From a virus, in IMG/VR virus record IMGVR_UViG_3300003322_000224, positions 1 through 35,773 of that record: DNA of 35,773 bases; one strand, written 5' to 3'. The notes beneath the pieces are model-generated. The model made no database searches. It worked only from the letters and a program-made list of their open reading frames with translations, and was not told where the DNA came from. This document shows, one piece after another, positions 5,719-14,574 of this stretch. The position numbers and the translations under genes were made by a program. Position 1 is the first letter of the stretch. Each line of letters starts with the position of its first letter.

Positions 5719-7977
5719 ATGGCGGATATTGCCGATTCGACGGCCGTAACTGCCGTCGATACGCCGGCCGATTTCGGCAAGGGCGCGGAGGGCGAATACC
5801 GGCGCTGGGCGGTCGAGATTTCGCTCGCCAAGACACGCATGAAGGACTGGCGCGAGAACGCCAAGAAGCTGTGGGACGTGTACCACGGAACGAGCGTGAG
5901 CCGGAAAAGGAACAGCTACAACGCGCTCTACGCCAACACTGAGATCCTCGCGCCGTCGGTCTACAACTCCATGCCCACCCCCGATGTGCGCCGGCGCTTT
6001 GCCCAGGGTGATCCGCTCGGTAAGGCCGTCTCGGAAGTGCTCAATCGCGCGCTGCTGTTCAACGCGGAGACGACCGGATTCGAGGCAGAGATCAAAGACG
6101 ATGTGCTCGACATGCTGATCGTCGGCATGGGCTTCTCGCGCGTGCGCTATGTTCCCGATCTCGTCGAGGTGGGCGATGCCAAGCATATCGGCAGCGAAGA
6201 GGCGGAAACGAACCTTGTGCATGAGGCGCAGCAGGGCGAAGAGAACGAGGAACTCGCCTGGGAGACGGCGCCCATCGAGCATGTGAAATGGGACAAATAC
6301 CTACGCGGGCCTGGTCGCACCTTCAAGGAAATCCCCTGGTGGGCCTTTGAGCACGACCTGACGCGCGATGAATTGATCCGCCGTTTCGGCGAGGAAATCG
6401 GAAGCGCGATTGAGCTCTCTGGCGGCCCGGCAAATGTCGATACCGATATTCAGCGCATCGCCGACGACGACACCATGGCGCTCTTCAAGACGGCCAAGGT
6501 ATGGGAGATTTGGGACAAGGAGACGCGCCAGGTCTATTGGCTGGCTGAGGGCTTCAAGTCGCGCTTATGCAAGACCGAGAAAGACCCGCTCAAGCTCGAT
6601 CAGTTCTTCCCGCTGCCTGACCCGCTGCGCGCCATCGAGGATTCGGATACGTTCGAGCCGACGGCGCTCTACGATCAATACAGGGAGCAGGCCGAGGAAC
6701 TCGACCGCATCTCAACGCGCATCAATAAGCTCGTCGATGCGCTCAAGGCACGCGCCATCTATGATCCGTCGCTCGGAACGATGGTCGCTGAACTGTTCCG
6801 CGGACAGGACAACGACCTGATCGCGGCCGATCAGGCAATCAAGGCACTCTACGAGAACGGAGGCCTCGCCAATTCGATCTGGTTCGCGCCGATCGAGCAA
6901 ATCGCCAAGGTCATCGCCGGTCTATACGAGCAGCGCGAGCAGTGCAAGCAGGTGATTTACGAGCTGACGGGCATCGCGGACATCATGCGGGGCTCGACGG
7001 ATGCGCAGGAGACGAAGGGCGCCCAGGATTTGAAGGTCGCATTCGGCATGACGCGGCTTTCGCGCATGCAGCGCTCGGTTCAGCGGTATATCCGCGATCT
7101 GCTGTGCCTGCAGGCCGAGGTAATCTGCAACCGCTTTGCCCTCGACACGCTACAGCAGATGACGCAATTGCCGCTTCAGAGCGAGGCGCAAGTGCTCGCA
7201 TCGCCGACGCATCAGCAATGGATGCAGCTCGCGGTTGCTGCCGTTCAGCAAGGACAAACGCCTCCGCCGCGCCCTCCGAAGCCCGTCACGTGGGAGGACG
7301 TGCATCGCGCCATGCAAAACGACGCGCAGCGCGCTTTCCGCGTCGATATTGAGACCGATTCGACAATCGCGGCAGCCCAGCAGGAGGACGCACAAGACCT
7401 CGCCACGGTGATGACGGCTATCGTCGAGATGGTGAGGGAAGTCGGACCGATGGTGCAGATGGGCGTCATGCCATTCCCGGCGTTCAAGGAGTTGCTGCTC
7501 ATGACGGCCCGCAAGTTCCGCATGGGAACCGCCGTCGAGGACGCGATCGACCAGATGCAACCGCCGCAGCAGGGTCAGCCGCCGGTGCAGGTTCAAGTCG
7601 AGCAGATGCGCCAGCAAGGCAAGCAGCAGGAAATCGCGGCGAATACGCAGGCCGAGCAGCAGAAGGCTCAGATTCAGGCGTGGCTCGCGATGATGGAGCA
7701 GCGCGCGCAGGCGGCCCAGGCGCAGCAGGAGAACACGCTCGAAGCGCAGCGCGCGGCGATGCAGGCTCACTACGACGCTCAAGTGGAAGCGCTCAAGGCT
7801 CAGCAAGCCGCCTCCGTCGAAGCGATCAAGACCCAGATCAACGGTCAATTGCAGATCATCTTGCAGGCCATGAAGAACCAGAGCGCAATCGAGGTAGCGG
7901 AAATCACGACCGGCGCGCAGCTTGAGGCGGCGCAGATCAGCGCGGCGCAGGCCGGCAGCGAGAAAGGAGGCGAATGA
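5719..7977 (+). CDS. Portal protein
   Basis: 752 residues, long for a portal. The core (about 20-560) has the expected order: RRWAVEISLAKTRMKDWREN, NALYANTEILAPSVYNSMPT, a clip/stem helix region with TAKVWEIWDKETRQVYWLAE, and the segment VIYELTGIADIMRGSTDAQE. From about 610 to the end the protein is Gln/Ala-rich coiled coil, like the barrel extension of P22-type portals. It forms the dodecameric ring through which DNA enters and leaves. Its position after the terminase confirms the call. It is followed by the zinc-ribbon gene with a one-base overlap. Confidence 0.9.
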   Translation: MADIADSTAVTAVDTPADFGKGAEGEYRRWAVEISLAKTRMKDWRENAKKLWDVYHGTSVSRKRNSYNALYANTEILAPSVYNSMPTPDVRRRFAQGDPLGKAVSEVLNRALLFNAETTGFEAEIKDDVLDMLIVGMGFSRVRYVPDLVEVGDAKHIGSEEAETNLVHEAQQGEENEELAWETAPIEHVKWDKYLRGPGRTFKEIPWWAFEHDLTRDELIRRFGEEIGSAIELSGGPANVDTDIQRIADDDTMALFKTAKVWEIWDKETRQVYWLAEGFKSRLCKTEKDPLKLDQFFPLPDPLRAIEDSDTFEPTALYDQYREQAEELDRISTRINKLVDALKARAIYDPSLGTMVAELFRGQDNDLIAADQAIKALYENGGLANSIWFAPIEQIAKVIAGLYEQREQCKQVIYELTGIADIMRGSTDAQETKGAQDLKVAFGMTRLSRMQRSVQRYIRDLLCLQAEVICNRFALDTLQQMTQLPLQSEAQVLASPTHQQWMQLAVAAVQQGQTPPPRPPKPVTWEDVHRAMQNDAQRAFRVDIETDSTIAAAQQEDAQDLATVMTAIVEMVREVGPMVQMGVMPFPAFKELLLMTARKFRMGTAVEDAIDQMQPPQQGQPPVQVQVEQMRQQGKQQEIAANTQAEQQKAQIQAWLAMMEQRAQAAQAQQENTLEAQRAAMQAHYDAQVEALKAQQAASVEAIKTQINGQLQIILQAMKNQSAIEVAEITTGAQLEAAQISAAQAGSEKGGE

Positions 7978-8378
7978 TGCCACTCTATTCGTTCAAGTGC
8001 CCGAACTGCGGCACGGTCGAGCGCGTTTTCCGCAAGGTGGATGATCGCAACGACGCGCCGCTGTGCGTGAAATGCACGGCCCTCGAAACCTGCCGCAATC
8101 CTATGCAGCGCATCATCGAAGCGCCGGCCGTGCAGGCTGATTTGCCTGGCTACACCTCTCCGATCGATGGCCGCTGGATCGAAGGGCGACGCGCGCGAGC
8201 CGAAGACCTCAAGCGCAACGGTTGCCGGCCGTGGGAAGGCATGGAGGCCGAGAAGAAGGAAGCGGAGCGTCGCGCGAACGAGATCGACCATACGCACGAG
8301 CGCGCCGTCGAGGCGGCCGTGGCCGATGTGTACAACGGCATGAGCGCCGAATCGCAGCGAGCGCTGCAACAGCTATGA
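7977..8378 (+). CDS. FmdB-like zinc ribbon protein
   Basis: 133 residues. The N-terminus MPLYSFKCPNCGTVERVF with a second Cys pair (CVKCTALETC) is an FmdB/CxxC-type zinc ribbon. The rest (about 60-133) is charged helix. The ATG at 7977 has an AAGGAGG six bases upstream; the ATG three bases earlier is too close to it. Zinc-ribbon proteins of this sort often sit between portal and scaffold in podovirus-like genomes. Their job is not known to me. A terminator follows the gene. Confidence 0.75.
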   Translation: MPLYSFKCPNCGTVERVFRKVDDRNDAPLCVKCTALETCRNPMQRIIEAPAVQADLPGYTSPIDGRWIEGRRARAEDLKRNGCRPWEGMEAEKKEAERRANEIDHTHERAVEAAVADVYNGMSAESQRALQQL

Positions 8379-8400
8379 AGCCGAGCCAAAAACAACAGAC

Positions 8401-8423
8401 AGCCGCCTTGAGCGGCTTTTTTT
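8401..8423 (+). terminator. Rho-independent terminator before the scaffold gene
   Basis: AGCCGC at 8401-8406 pairs with GCGGCT at 8412-8417 across a 5-base loop and runs into seven Ts (8417-8423). It lies inside the late operon, with no obvious promoter between it and the scaffold start at 8442, so late transcripts must read through it. Confidence 0.8.
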
Positions 8424-8441
8424 ACGCCCAAGGAGCTTGAA

Positions 8442-9527
8442 ATGACGGATACATCAGCCGCGCCGACGCAGAAAGAGCCGACGATCGACGAAACGCTATT
8501 GAGCACATGGAACGCGATTCAATCGCGCGGCAAGGAGGGCGACTTCACGCCGGAGGGCGGTGATGGTGACATCCAAGTCGCCTCGGGCGCCGAAGAAGAG
8601 CACGAGGACGCCGCCACGCAGATCGCTAACGAATCGAGCGACGGACAGGATGGCTCGATCGACGAAAGCAATGAAGCGGCCGGGGAAAGCGAGCAGCAAC
8701 AGGCCGAGGCGCAGACGTTCCGGCCGCCGTGGAAGAAGGCTGCGCTTGCCGAGTGGGAGAAGTTGCCCGAGCTTGCGCGCAAGGAGATCGAGCGCCGCGA
8801 GGCCGACTTTCACAAGGGCATCGAGCAATACAAGGCCGGCGCGCAGCAGTCGCAGGAGTGGGAGCGCACGGTGCAGCCCTACATGGCGACGATCCAGAGC
8901 TTCGGTGTTACGCCGCAGGTCGCCGTGAATGAGCTTTTGAAGGCCGATCATATGCTGCGCTATAGCCCGCCGCAGCAGAAGATCGGCTTCCTGCTGAAGA
9001 TCGCAGGCGATTACGGCGTCGATCTCCAAACCCTGGCGAACGGCATTCAACAGGTCGCCGGCGAGCAGGTATGGCAACAGCAGAACCCGATGGATCCGCG
9101 CACGCAACAACTGCAGCAGCGCGTCAATCAGTTGGAACAGCACATTCAGCAGTCGCAGCATCAAAACGTCGCTCGGGAAAACTCATCGATCGACGCGGAG
9201 ATTGCTGCCTTTGCCTCGGACCCTGACCACGAGCATTTCGGGGTTCTTCAGCAAGACATGGCCCTGCTTTTGCAGGCCGGTCGCGCGAAGACCCTCGAGG
9301 ATGCTTATGACATGGCGATGCGGCAGAACCCGCAGACGTACCAGGTTTGGCTTGCTCAACAGCAGCAGAAGTGGGACGACGAGCGGAAAGCGAAGGTCCG
9401 TACGGCCAGGCAGGCCGGCGCGAATGTGGTCCGCCCTAACGGGCGCGCAAGCGTGCCGACGGCTCAGCCGCCTCGGACGATGGAAGAGGACATTGAGGCC
9501 AAAGCTCGCGAGCTCGGCCTTATCTGA
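8442..9527 (+). CDS. Capsid scaffolding protein
   Basis: 361 residues. It is acidic and low in complexity at the N-terminus (residues 1-90), with RPPWKKAALAEWEKLPELAR at about 93-112, a helical middle, and a long Gln-rich coiled coil (about 205-245). The C-terminus is basic (AKVRTARQAGANVVRPNGR), followed by a short terminal helix, as scaffold proteins use to bind coat subunits. It lies immediately before the major capsid gene. No protease motif is visible, so removal would be by exit from the shell as in P22. Its start is preceded by AAGGAGC. Confidence 0.8.
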   Translation: MTDTSAAPTQKEPTIDETLLSTWNAIQSRGKEGDFTPEGGDGDIQVASGAEEEHEDAATQIANESSDGQDGSIDESNEAAGESEQQQAEAQTFRPPWKKAALAEWEKLPELARKEIERREADFHKGIEQYKAGAQQSQEWERTVQPYMATIQSFGVTPQVAVNELLKADHMLRYSPPQQKIGFLLKIAGDYGVDLQTLANGIQQVAGEQVWQQQNPMDPRTQQLQQRVNQLEQHIQQSQHQNVARENSSIDAEIAAFASDPDHEHFGVLQQDMALLLQAGRAKTLEDAYDMAMRQNPQTYQVWLAQQQQKWDDERKAKVRTARQAGANVVRPNGRASVPTAQPPRTMEEDIEAKARELGLI

Positions 9528-9547
9528 ACTGACATAAGGAGTCGATC

Positions 9548-10534
9548 ATGGCATCTCCCGGTCAGTCGAGCCTGTTCAACGCTTTCACCGAACTGGTATC
9601 GACCACCTATCGCAATCACAAGAAGACGGTCTCCGACAACGTGTCGCACCATAACGCTCTCTATCGGCGCATCGCGTCGAAGGGCCGCGTGCGGCTCGAA
9701 GACGGCGGCCTGTCGATCGTCTGTCCGCTGGACTATCAAGCGAATTCGACCTTTCAGCGCTACAGCGGCTACGATGTGCTGAACATCAACGCCGTGGACG
9801 TGCTGACGGCGGCCGAATATCCGTGGCGCCAAGCCGCGGTGAACGTGGCCGCCTCGGGTCTCGAACTTCGCACGAACTCGGGCGCGCAACGCATCATCAA
9901 CTTCGTCAAGGCCAAAATCACGAACGCGCAGCGCTCGTTCGCGAACGGCATGTCGAGCGACGTGTATTCGGACGGCACCGCAGCAAACCAGATCAACGGT
10001 TTGCAGGCGATCGTCGCCGATAGCGGCGTGGGCACGGTCGGTGGCATCAACGCTTCGACGTGGGCTTTCTGGCAAAACATCGTCCAATCGGCGGCCGCTC
10101 CGATTCAGGGCGGCGGCGCCATCACGCCGAGCGCGACGACGATCGAGTCGCTCATGCTCCCGCTGTGGATCAAGCTGACCCGCGGCACCGATACGCCGGA
10201 TTTGATTGTCATGTCGGACGACTACTTCACGATGTACGAGCAATCGCAAACGTCGCTGAAGCGCTATGCCCCGGAAGATCGCGGGCAGGGCGGCATGATT
10301 TCCATGAAGTACAAGACGGCCGACGTGTTCTTCGATTCGTCGGGCGGCATTCCTGCGCAGCACGCCTATTTCTTGAACACCGAGTTCATGGAAATGGTCG
10401 TGCATCGCGATGCGAACATGGACATGCCGGAAGAGTTGCGCAGCGTGAACCAGGATGCCGTCGTCATGCCGATTCTGTGGCAAGGCAACTTGGTTTGCTC
10501 GGCGCGCTTCCTGCAAGGCGTGATGAAGGCTTAA
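9548..10534 (+). CDS. Major capsid protein
   Basis: 328 residues. The pattern KKTVSDNVSHHNALYRRI, STFQRYSGYDVLNINAVDVL, AAEYPWRQAAVNVAASGLEL and GINASTWAFWQNI is that of a well-known phage coat family with an HK97-like fold. The C-terminal part has a DMPEELRSVNQDAVVMPILW strand region. It is the shell subunit. It has a good TAAGGAG site, follows the scaffold by 20 bases, and is followed by the decoration-type gene. No delta domain or cleavage site is evident at the N-terminus, which fits a separate scaffold. Confidence 0.92.
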   Translation: MASPGQSSLFNAFTELVSTTYRNHKKTVSDNVSHHNALYRRIASKGRVRLEDGGLSIVCPLDYQANSTFQRYSGYDVLNINAVDVLTAAEYPWRQAAVNVAASGLELRTNSGAQRIINFVKAKITNAQRSFANGMSSDVYSDGTAANQINGLQAIVADSGVGTVGGINASTWAFWQNIVQSAAAPIQGGGAITPSATTIESLMLPLWIKLTRGTDTPDLIVMSDDYFTMYEQSQTSLKRYAPEDRGQGGMISMKYKTADVFFDSSGGIPAQHAYFLNTEFMEMVVHRDANMDMPEELRSVNQDAVVMPILWQGNLVCSARFLQGVMKA

Positions 10535-10550
10535 CCGAACGGAGGATGAA

Positions 10551-11294
10551 ATGACGGTAGCAGCAACGCAGTTCCCTCTGATCGGTTCGCAGCCGATCGG
10601 AAATTTCTTTGCCCCCGATACGACTCAGCGCCAGCCGCTCGGGTCGATCGTGGCGGCGGACGATCCGTTTTGGGGTGGCGGGGAGTTCATCTACCTCAAG
10701 GCCAATGCAACGCTTAACCAGGGCGCCGCTGTCACGTGGAATGCCGCAGTGGGCTTCCTCGCGATCAACCTGCCCAATACGGCCAATCAGGGCTGTGCGG
10801 TGGCATGGGCGATTTACCCGATGACGAGCGGACAATACGGCTGGTTCAAGTTGTCGGGCCAGGTCGTGGCGAATTGTACGGCGTCAGTCGCAGCCGGGAC
10901 GACGGTCGGCATCACTGCCGCCGGTCAACTCGGGGCCAACAGCGCCGGCAAGCAGATTCTCGGAGCGACCTCCGTGCAAGCTGCAACGGCCACGATCACG
11001 AAGGCCAATACGCAGACCCAAAACGGCTCGCCGCGCCTTCGCGTGTCGAATACCGATGGGCTGTTCGTCGGCTTGGCGATCTCGGGCACGGGTATCCCTG
11101 CCTCGACCTATATCGGCCAGATCAGCCCGGACGGCGCCGGCGCGATCCTCACGATGACGCAATCGGACCTCGCCACGGCGCAAAACGCCACGGCGACGGG
11201 ATCGATCACGCTCACCGGCACGATGAATGACGGCACGACGTACTACAACGTGCTGTACTCGGATCGCGCATTCGCACAGGGCGCAATTACGTAA
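10551..11294 (+). CDS. Head decoration-like protein
   Basis: 247 residues, beta-rich and low in charge. The first 130 residues (GSIVAADDPFWGGGEFIYLK, TSGQYGWFKLSGQVVANCTA) resemble proteins that follow the coat gene in this phage group and are annotated as head decoration or hypothetical. Residues 150-245 form a repeated beta region with GLFVGLAISGTGIPASTYIG, like Ig-type or bacterial adhesion repeats. It probably sits on the capsid surface. It has a GGAGG site and ends 30 bases before a terminator. Position is the main support. Confidence 0.65.
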   Translation: MTVAATQFPLIGSQPIGNFFAPDTTQRQPLGSIVAADDPFWGGGEFIYLKANATLNQGAAVTWNAAVGFLAINLPNTANQGCAVAWAIYPMTSGQYGWFKLSGQVVANCTASVAAGTTVGITAAGQLGANSAGKQILGATSVQAATATITKANTQTQNGSPRLRVSNTDGLFVGLAISGTGIPASTYIGQISPDGAGAILTMTQSDLATAQNATATGSITLTGTMNDGTTYYNVLYSDRAFAQGAIT

Positions 11295-11323
11295 TTCCCT
11301 GCTGTCTCCTTGGGGAATCTTTT

Positions 11324-11354
11324 GCGGCGCATCTTCGGGTGCGCCGCGCTTTTT
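11324..11354 (+). terminator. Rho-independent terminator after the capsid cassette
   Basis: GCGGCGCA at 11324-11331 pairs perfectly with TGCGCCGC at 11340-11347 across an 8-base loop containing TTCG. Five Ts follow (11350-11354). It lies just before the next start codon at 11367. Confidence 0.8.
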
Positions 11355-11366
11355 GGAGGATACGAA

Positions 11367-11705
11367 ATGCCGGACGATAACGCTCCGAGCAGCACCGAAC
11401 CGATTCGAGTCGAGGTGGCCGACCCAAACGTTGCCTTGGCTGCGGCCGAAAGCGCAACAGGCCAGGACTCTGCGGGCGCTGCCGCTGGCGCCGATACGTC
11501 GTCGCTCAAAAGCGAAAGTTCAAGCGCCGCTGGTGAGCCGGCCGAGCTCACGTTCGAGCAGCTTGTCGAGCAGCGCTTCGTGAAGCTCGAAGCGGCGCTC
11601 ATGGGATTGCCATCGGCCATTCACCAGGCTCTCTCGGAAGGGAGCCACAGCACACACGAGTCGTTCTGTGCTCGCGTGCTGCAACACCTATTCAAAGCGC
11701 TGTAA
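11367..11705 (+). CDS. Hypothetical acidic phage protein
   Basis: 112 residues from the ATG at 11367, behind GGAGG. The first 55 residues are disordered and Ala/Ser/Asp-rich. The rest is helical (ELTFEQLVEQRFVKLEAALM, then VLQHLFKAL). No family is recognised. An upstream in-frame start would lie before the terminator and was rejected. The position between the capsid cassette and a coiled-coil protein suggests a head or head-tail accessory role. Confidence 0.6.
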   Translation: MPDDNAPSSTEPIRVEVADPNVALAAAESATGQDSAGAAAGADTSSLKSESSSAAGEPAELTFEQLVEQRFVKLEAALMGLPSAIHQALSEGSHSTHESFCARVLQHLFKAL

Positions 11706-11725
11706 CCGCCCAAGGAGAAATGGCA

Positions 11726-12370
11726 ATGCAAGAACCGAGATTGCAGGAGAAGGGCTCGCGCCCGCATGTGCGCTTCGAGACGCGGCCCGTCGAGGATCGC
11801 GAGCAGTCGATCGCCCAGGGCCACAAGGTCTACAAAGACGTGCATTGGGTCGTGGTGACGCCGGCCGGCGGCAAGGACGTACGCGAGGATCACGCCGAGG
11901 CGTGGCTCGACAAAATCGAAGCACAAGCGCAACTCGGCCAGTACGACTACGAGTGGGCCAAGGACTTCCGCAAGATGTTCGCGATGTACAAGGACGGCTT
12001 GGAGATGCCGGTGCACGGCACGCCGCTTCGCATGTGCACGACGCTTTTCACGCCGGCCGAGATTGCCAACTGCGCCGCGGTGAATGTGCTCTCGCTCGAG
12101 GAACTGGCCGGCGCGAACGAGGAAACGCTCGGACGCATCGGCATGGGCGCGCGGGCGCTCAAAACGCGCGCTCAAGAGGCCATTAAGACGGGCGAGGGCA
12201 AAGAGAGCGCAATGAAGGTCGAGGCGCTCACGATCGAGAACTCTCAGCTCAAGCAGAAGGTAGACGACTTGATCGGCGTCGTGAATGAGCTCAAAGAGCA
12301 GATGGCGACGATGGTTCCCGTCGAGAAGCGCGGTCCCGGTCGGCCGCCGAAACAGCAGGAGGCTGCGTAA
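11726..12370 (+). CDS. Hypothetical head-region protein with coiled coil and AT-hook-like tail
   Basis: 214 residues from the second ATG (11726), which is better spaced behind AAGGAG than the one at 11720. Residues 1-150 are globular: YKDVHWVVVTPAGGKDVRED, then LFTPAEIANCAAVNVLSLEE. Residues about 160-200 form a heptad-type coiled coil (ALTIENSQLKQKVDDLIGVV). The last dozen include KRGPGRPPK, the core of an AT-hook, a minor-groove DNA-binding motif. A virion protein that touches DNA is one reading; chance is another. The function is not known to me. Confidence 0.65.
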   Translation: MQEPRLQEKGSRPHVRFETRPVEDREQSIAQGHKVYKDVHWVVVTPAGGKDVREDHAEAWLDKIEAQAQLGQYDYEWAKDFRKMFAMYKDGLEMPVHGTPLRMCTTLFTPAEIANCAAVNVLSLEELAGANEETLGRIGMGARALKTRAQEAIKTGEGKESAMKVEALTIENSQLKQKVDDLIGVVNELKEQMATMVPVEKRGPGRPPKQQEAA

Positions 12371-12372
12371 TC

Positions 12373-12726
12373 ATGCAGAAGTACCAGAACAATGTCCTTT
12401 TGAGCCCAGGCGGCATAGCGGTTCCGAACGCCAGCGTTCTGGTGCTCAATTACCCGGACGGCACTACCGCGACGATCTATTCCGATAACGGCGTCACGCC
12501 GGCCGCCAATCCGCTGACGACTGATGCGAATGGTGCGTTCGGCTTCTATGCTGCCGACGGGCACTATTCGCTGCAGATCACCGGAAACGTAGGCGGTATT
12601 GCGATTACGCCCGTCACTGTGCCGGATGTGCTGCTCGTCGATGTTCTTCCGGCCGACCTTCCTACGACGCTGCCAGCAGCATCCGGCAAGCTCTGGAATA
12701 ACGGTCAAGTTATCTCGGTGTCCTGA
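12373..12726 (+). CDS. Tail fibre-type anchor protein
   Basis: 117 residues, beta-rich. The pattern NASVLVLNYPDGTTATIYSD, PLTTDANGAFGFYAADGHYS is the transthyretin/carboxypeptidase-regulatory-like fold seen at the N-terminus of many phage tail fibres. Here it ends early and is followed two bases later by a second fibre-like gene. The pair may be a split fibre: anchor first, receptor-binding part second. It is led by AGGAGG. Confidence 0.65.
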   Translation: MQKYQNNVLLSPGGIAVPNASVLVLNYPDGTTATIYSDNGVTPAANPLTTDANGAFGFYAADGHYSLQITGNVGGIAITPVTVPDVLLVDVLPADLPTTLPAASGKLWNNGQVISVS

Positions 12727-12727
12727 C

Positions 12728-13834
12728 ATGCTCAAGAAACTGAAACTAGGGCTCGTAGCGCTGCTACTGCCCGCGCTGGCGCTCGCGCAAACCTACCCGT
12801 CGCCGACGTTCAATAATGTCACGGTGCAGGGCACGTTAGCCGTCACCGGCGCACCGACGTTCACGGCGCCGGTTCCCATTTCATCGGGCGGCACGGGACA
12901 GACGACGGCTTCCGCTGCGGCGCACGCGCTCGGGCTTGGCGCGGCCGATTCGCCGACGTTCACAGGGCTGACGCTATCTACGACGCCGTTATCGGTTGCA
13001 TCCGGCGGCACGGGCGGCGCGACGCAGGCGCAATACCAGCCGTTAGCCGGCAGTGGCACCGGCGCGATTACGACGCTCGGCACCGGGACGGCTGGGCAGG
13101 TGCTTACGTCTAACGGCAATGCCGCGTATCCCTCATTCCAAAACGTCTCGGCTCTGGCTGGGCGCCTGATAGGCATCCAGACATTTTGCCCGTCTGGCTG
13201 CACGGCCACGGGCGGCACTTATACGCCGACCTCTGGAACGAATAGCGTCATCGTCGAGGTGCAGGCGGCAGGCGGTGGATCTGGAGGTGCGGCGGCGACT
13301 TCCAGTAGTCAACTTTCGGCCTCGCCGGGCGGCGGTGCGGGGGCGTATGCCAAGGTTCGATTCACTTCCGGTTTTTCCGGCGCAACGATTACGATTGGGG
13401 CGGCAGGGGCGGCGGGAACCGCCGGCGGCGCTGGCGGAAATGCTTCTGCTACAAGTTTCGGTTCTCTCATATCGTGCCCGGGTGGAATTGGTTCGGGTGC
13501 TGGCGGGGTTATCGCCAATACGAGTAGCGGCGGGATCACATTGGGCGCCGCCGCGACGGCGGCTCCGACCATCAGCGGCGGTACGGTCCTAACTGCGAAG
13601 TATGGCGGCGGGACTACGGTGTCCTTCGCGCTCGGTGGGCAGCCATTTGGCTCATCTGGTTCGGATAGCACTTTGGGGGTCGGTGGGCGCTTACAGGGAA
13701 GCTCTGCGCAAGCCGCAAATGCCGGATCGGGATATGGATCGGGGCCGTCGGGAGCGGCAAATATCGCGTCTCAATCCGCTTCCGTAGGGCAGGCGGGGCA
13801 GCCCGGTATCGTGATCGTCTACGAGTACAACTGA
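12728..13834 (+). CDS. Glycine-rich tail fibre/receptor-binding protein with signal peptide
   Basis: 368 residues. Residues 1-21 look like a classical signal peptide: MLKKLKLG, a Leu/Ala core, and an ALALAQ cleavage region. Fibre repeats follow (ISSGGTGQTTASAAAHALG, ASGGTGGATQ), then a glycine-rich domain from about 225 (GGGSGG, SPGGGAGAYAKVRF) ending in PGIVIVYEYN. That ending is typical of polyglycine-sandwich receptor-binding domains of phage tail adhesins. The upstream extension of the frame lies inside the previous gene and was rejected. A secretion signal on a cytoplasmically assembled fibre is odd; it may be a membrane anchor, or a leftover from a secreted protein. Confidence 0.75.
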   Translation: MLKKLKLGLVALLLPALALAQTYPSPTFNNVTVQGTLAVTGAPTFTAPVPISSGGTGQTTASAAAHALGLGAADSPTFTGLTLSTTPLSVASGGTGGATQAQYQPLAGSGTGAITTLGTGTAGQVLTSNGNAAYPSFQNVSALAGRLIGIQTFCPSGCTATGGTYTPTSGTNSVIVEVQAAGGGSGGAAATSSSQLSASPGGGAGAYAKVRFTSGFSGATITIGAAGAAGTAGGAGGNASATSFGSLISCPGGIGSGAGGVIANTSSGGITLGAAATAAPTISGGTVLTAKYGGGTTVSFALGGQPFGSSGSDSTLGVGGRLQGSSAQAANAGSGYGSGPSGAANIASQSASVGQAGQPGIVIVYEYN

Positions 13835-13836
13835 CC

Positions 13837-14574
13837 ATGCCTATCGTCACACAGCCGGTAACCGGCAGCGTTTCATGCCTGTCGATAGTCCAAGATCTGA
13901 CGCAGCGGATGAATATCCCGACGCCCTCGGCAGTGGCGACTTCGACCGATCCGGCGATTCTCCAAATTCTCGCGCTCTGCAATAAAGAGGGCGAATGGGT
14001 GACGAACCAATACGATTGGCAATCGCTTTGCCTCGAAGCCAACTTCGTGACCGTCGCCCAGGAAAGCCAAGGCTCGCTTTCGACGATTGCGCCGTACATG
14101 AAAAACATCATCAACGACACGATGTGGAACCGCGATTTGCGGCGCCCCGTGTTCGGGCCGATGACGCCGCAACGATGGGAGCAGCTCAAGGCAATGGTTA
14201 TGCAAGGACCCTGGAATCAATTTCAGATCCGCGGTGACAACATCCTGTTCATTCCGGTCCCGGCGGCCGGACAAAACATCTGGTTTCAGTACACGACGCG
14301 GGCATGGTGCAAGTCAGTTGGTGGCATGGGGCAAGTCAAATTCCTTGCAGATGACGATACGCTCACGCTGCGCGATGATCTCTTCAAGCTCGGCGTCGAG
14401 TGGCGCTGGCGCAAGGCCAAGGGCCTCGACTACGCGCAGGATTTCGTCGATTACGAGACCATGCTGCAGGATGCGAAAGCGCGCGACGGCACGAAAGACA
14501 CGATCAACATGGGCGATGTGAAGTACGACATTTACCCAGGAATCATGGTCCCGGCTGGGAGCTGGTCGGCATGA
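13837..14574 (+). CDS. Head-tail adaptor / tail tubular protein A-like
   Basis: 245 residues. The pattern includes NKEGEWVTNQYDWQSL, IINDTMWNRDLRRPVFGPMT and the C-terminal LTLRDDLFKLGVEWRWRKAK. It matches the adaptor/tail-tube A proteins of podovirus-like phages, which join the portal to the tail hub. It directly precedes, with ATGA overlap, a protein resembling tail tubular protein B, the usual partner. Function is from family and position. Confidence 0.75.
   Translation: MPIVTQPVTGSVSCLSIVQDLTQRMNIPTPSAVATSTDPAILQILALCNKEGEWVTNQYDWQSLCLEANFVTVAQESQGSLSTIAPYMKNIINDTMWNRDLRRPVFGPMTPQRWEQLKAMVMQGPWNQFQIRGDNILFIPVPAAGQNIWFQYTTRAWCKSVGGMGQVKFLADDDTLTLRDDLFKLGVEWRWRKAKGLDYAQDFVDYETMLQDAKARDGTKDTINMGDVKYDIYPGIMVPAGSWSA

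Noticed and set aside
7150-7983. 277-codon minus-strand frame opposite the portal C-terminus.
   Set aside because: Leucine-rich mirror of the Gln/Ala-rich coiled coil; no start site or domain.
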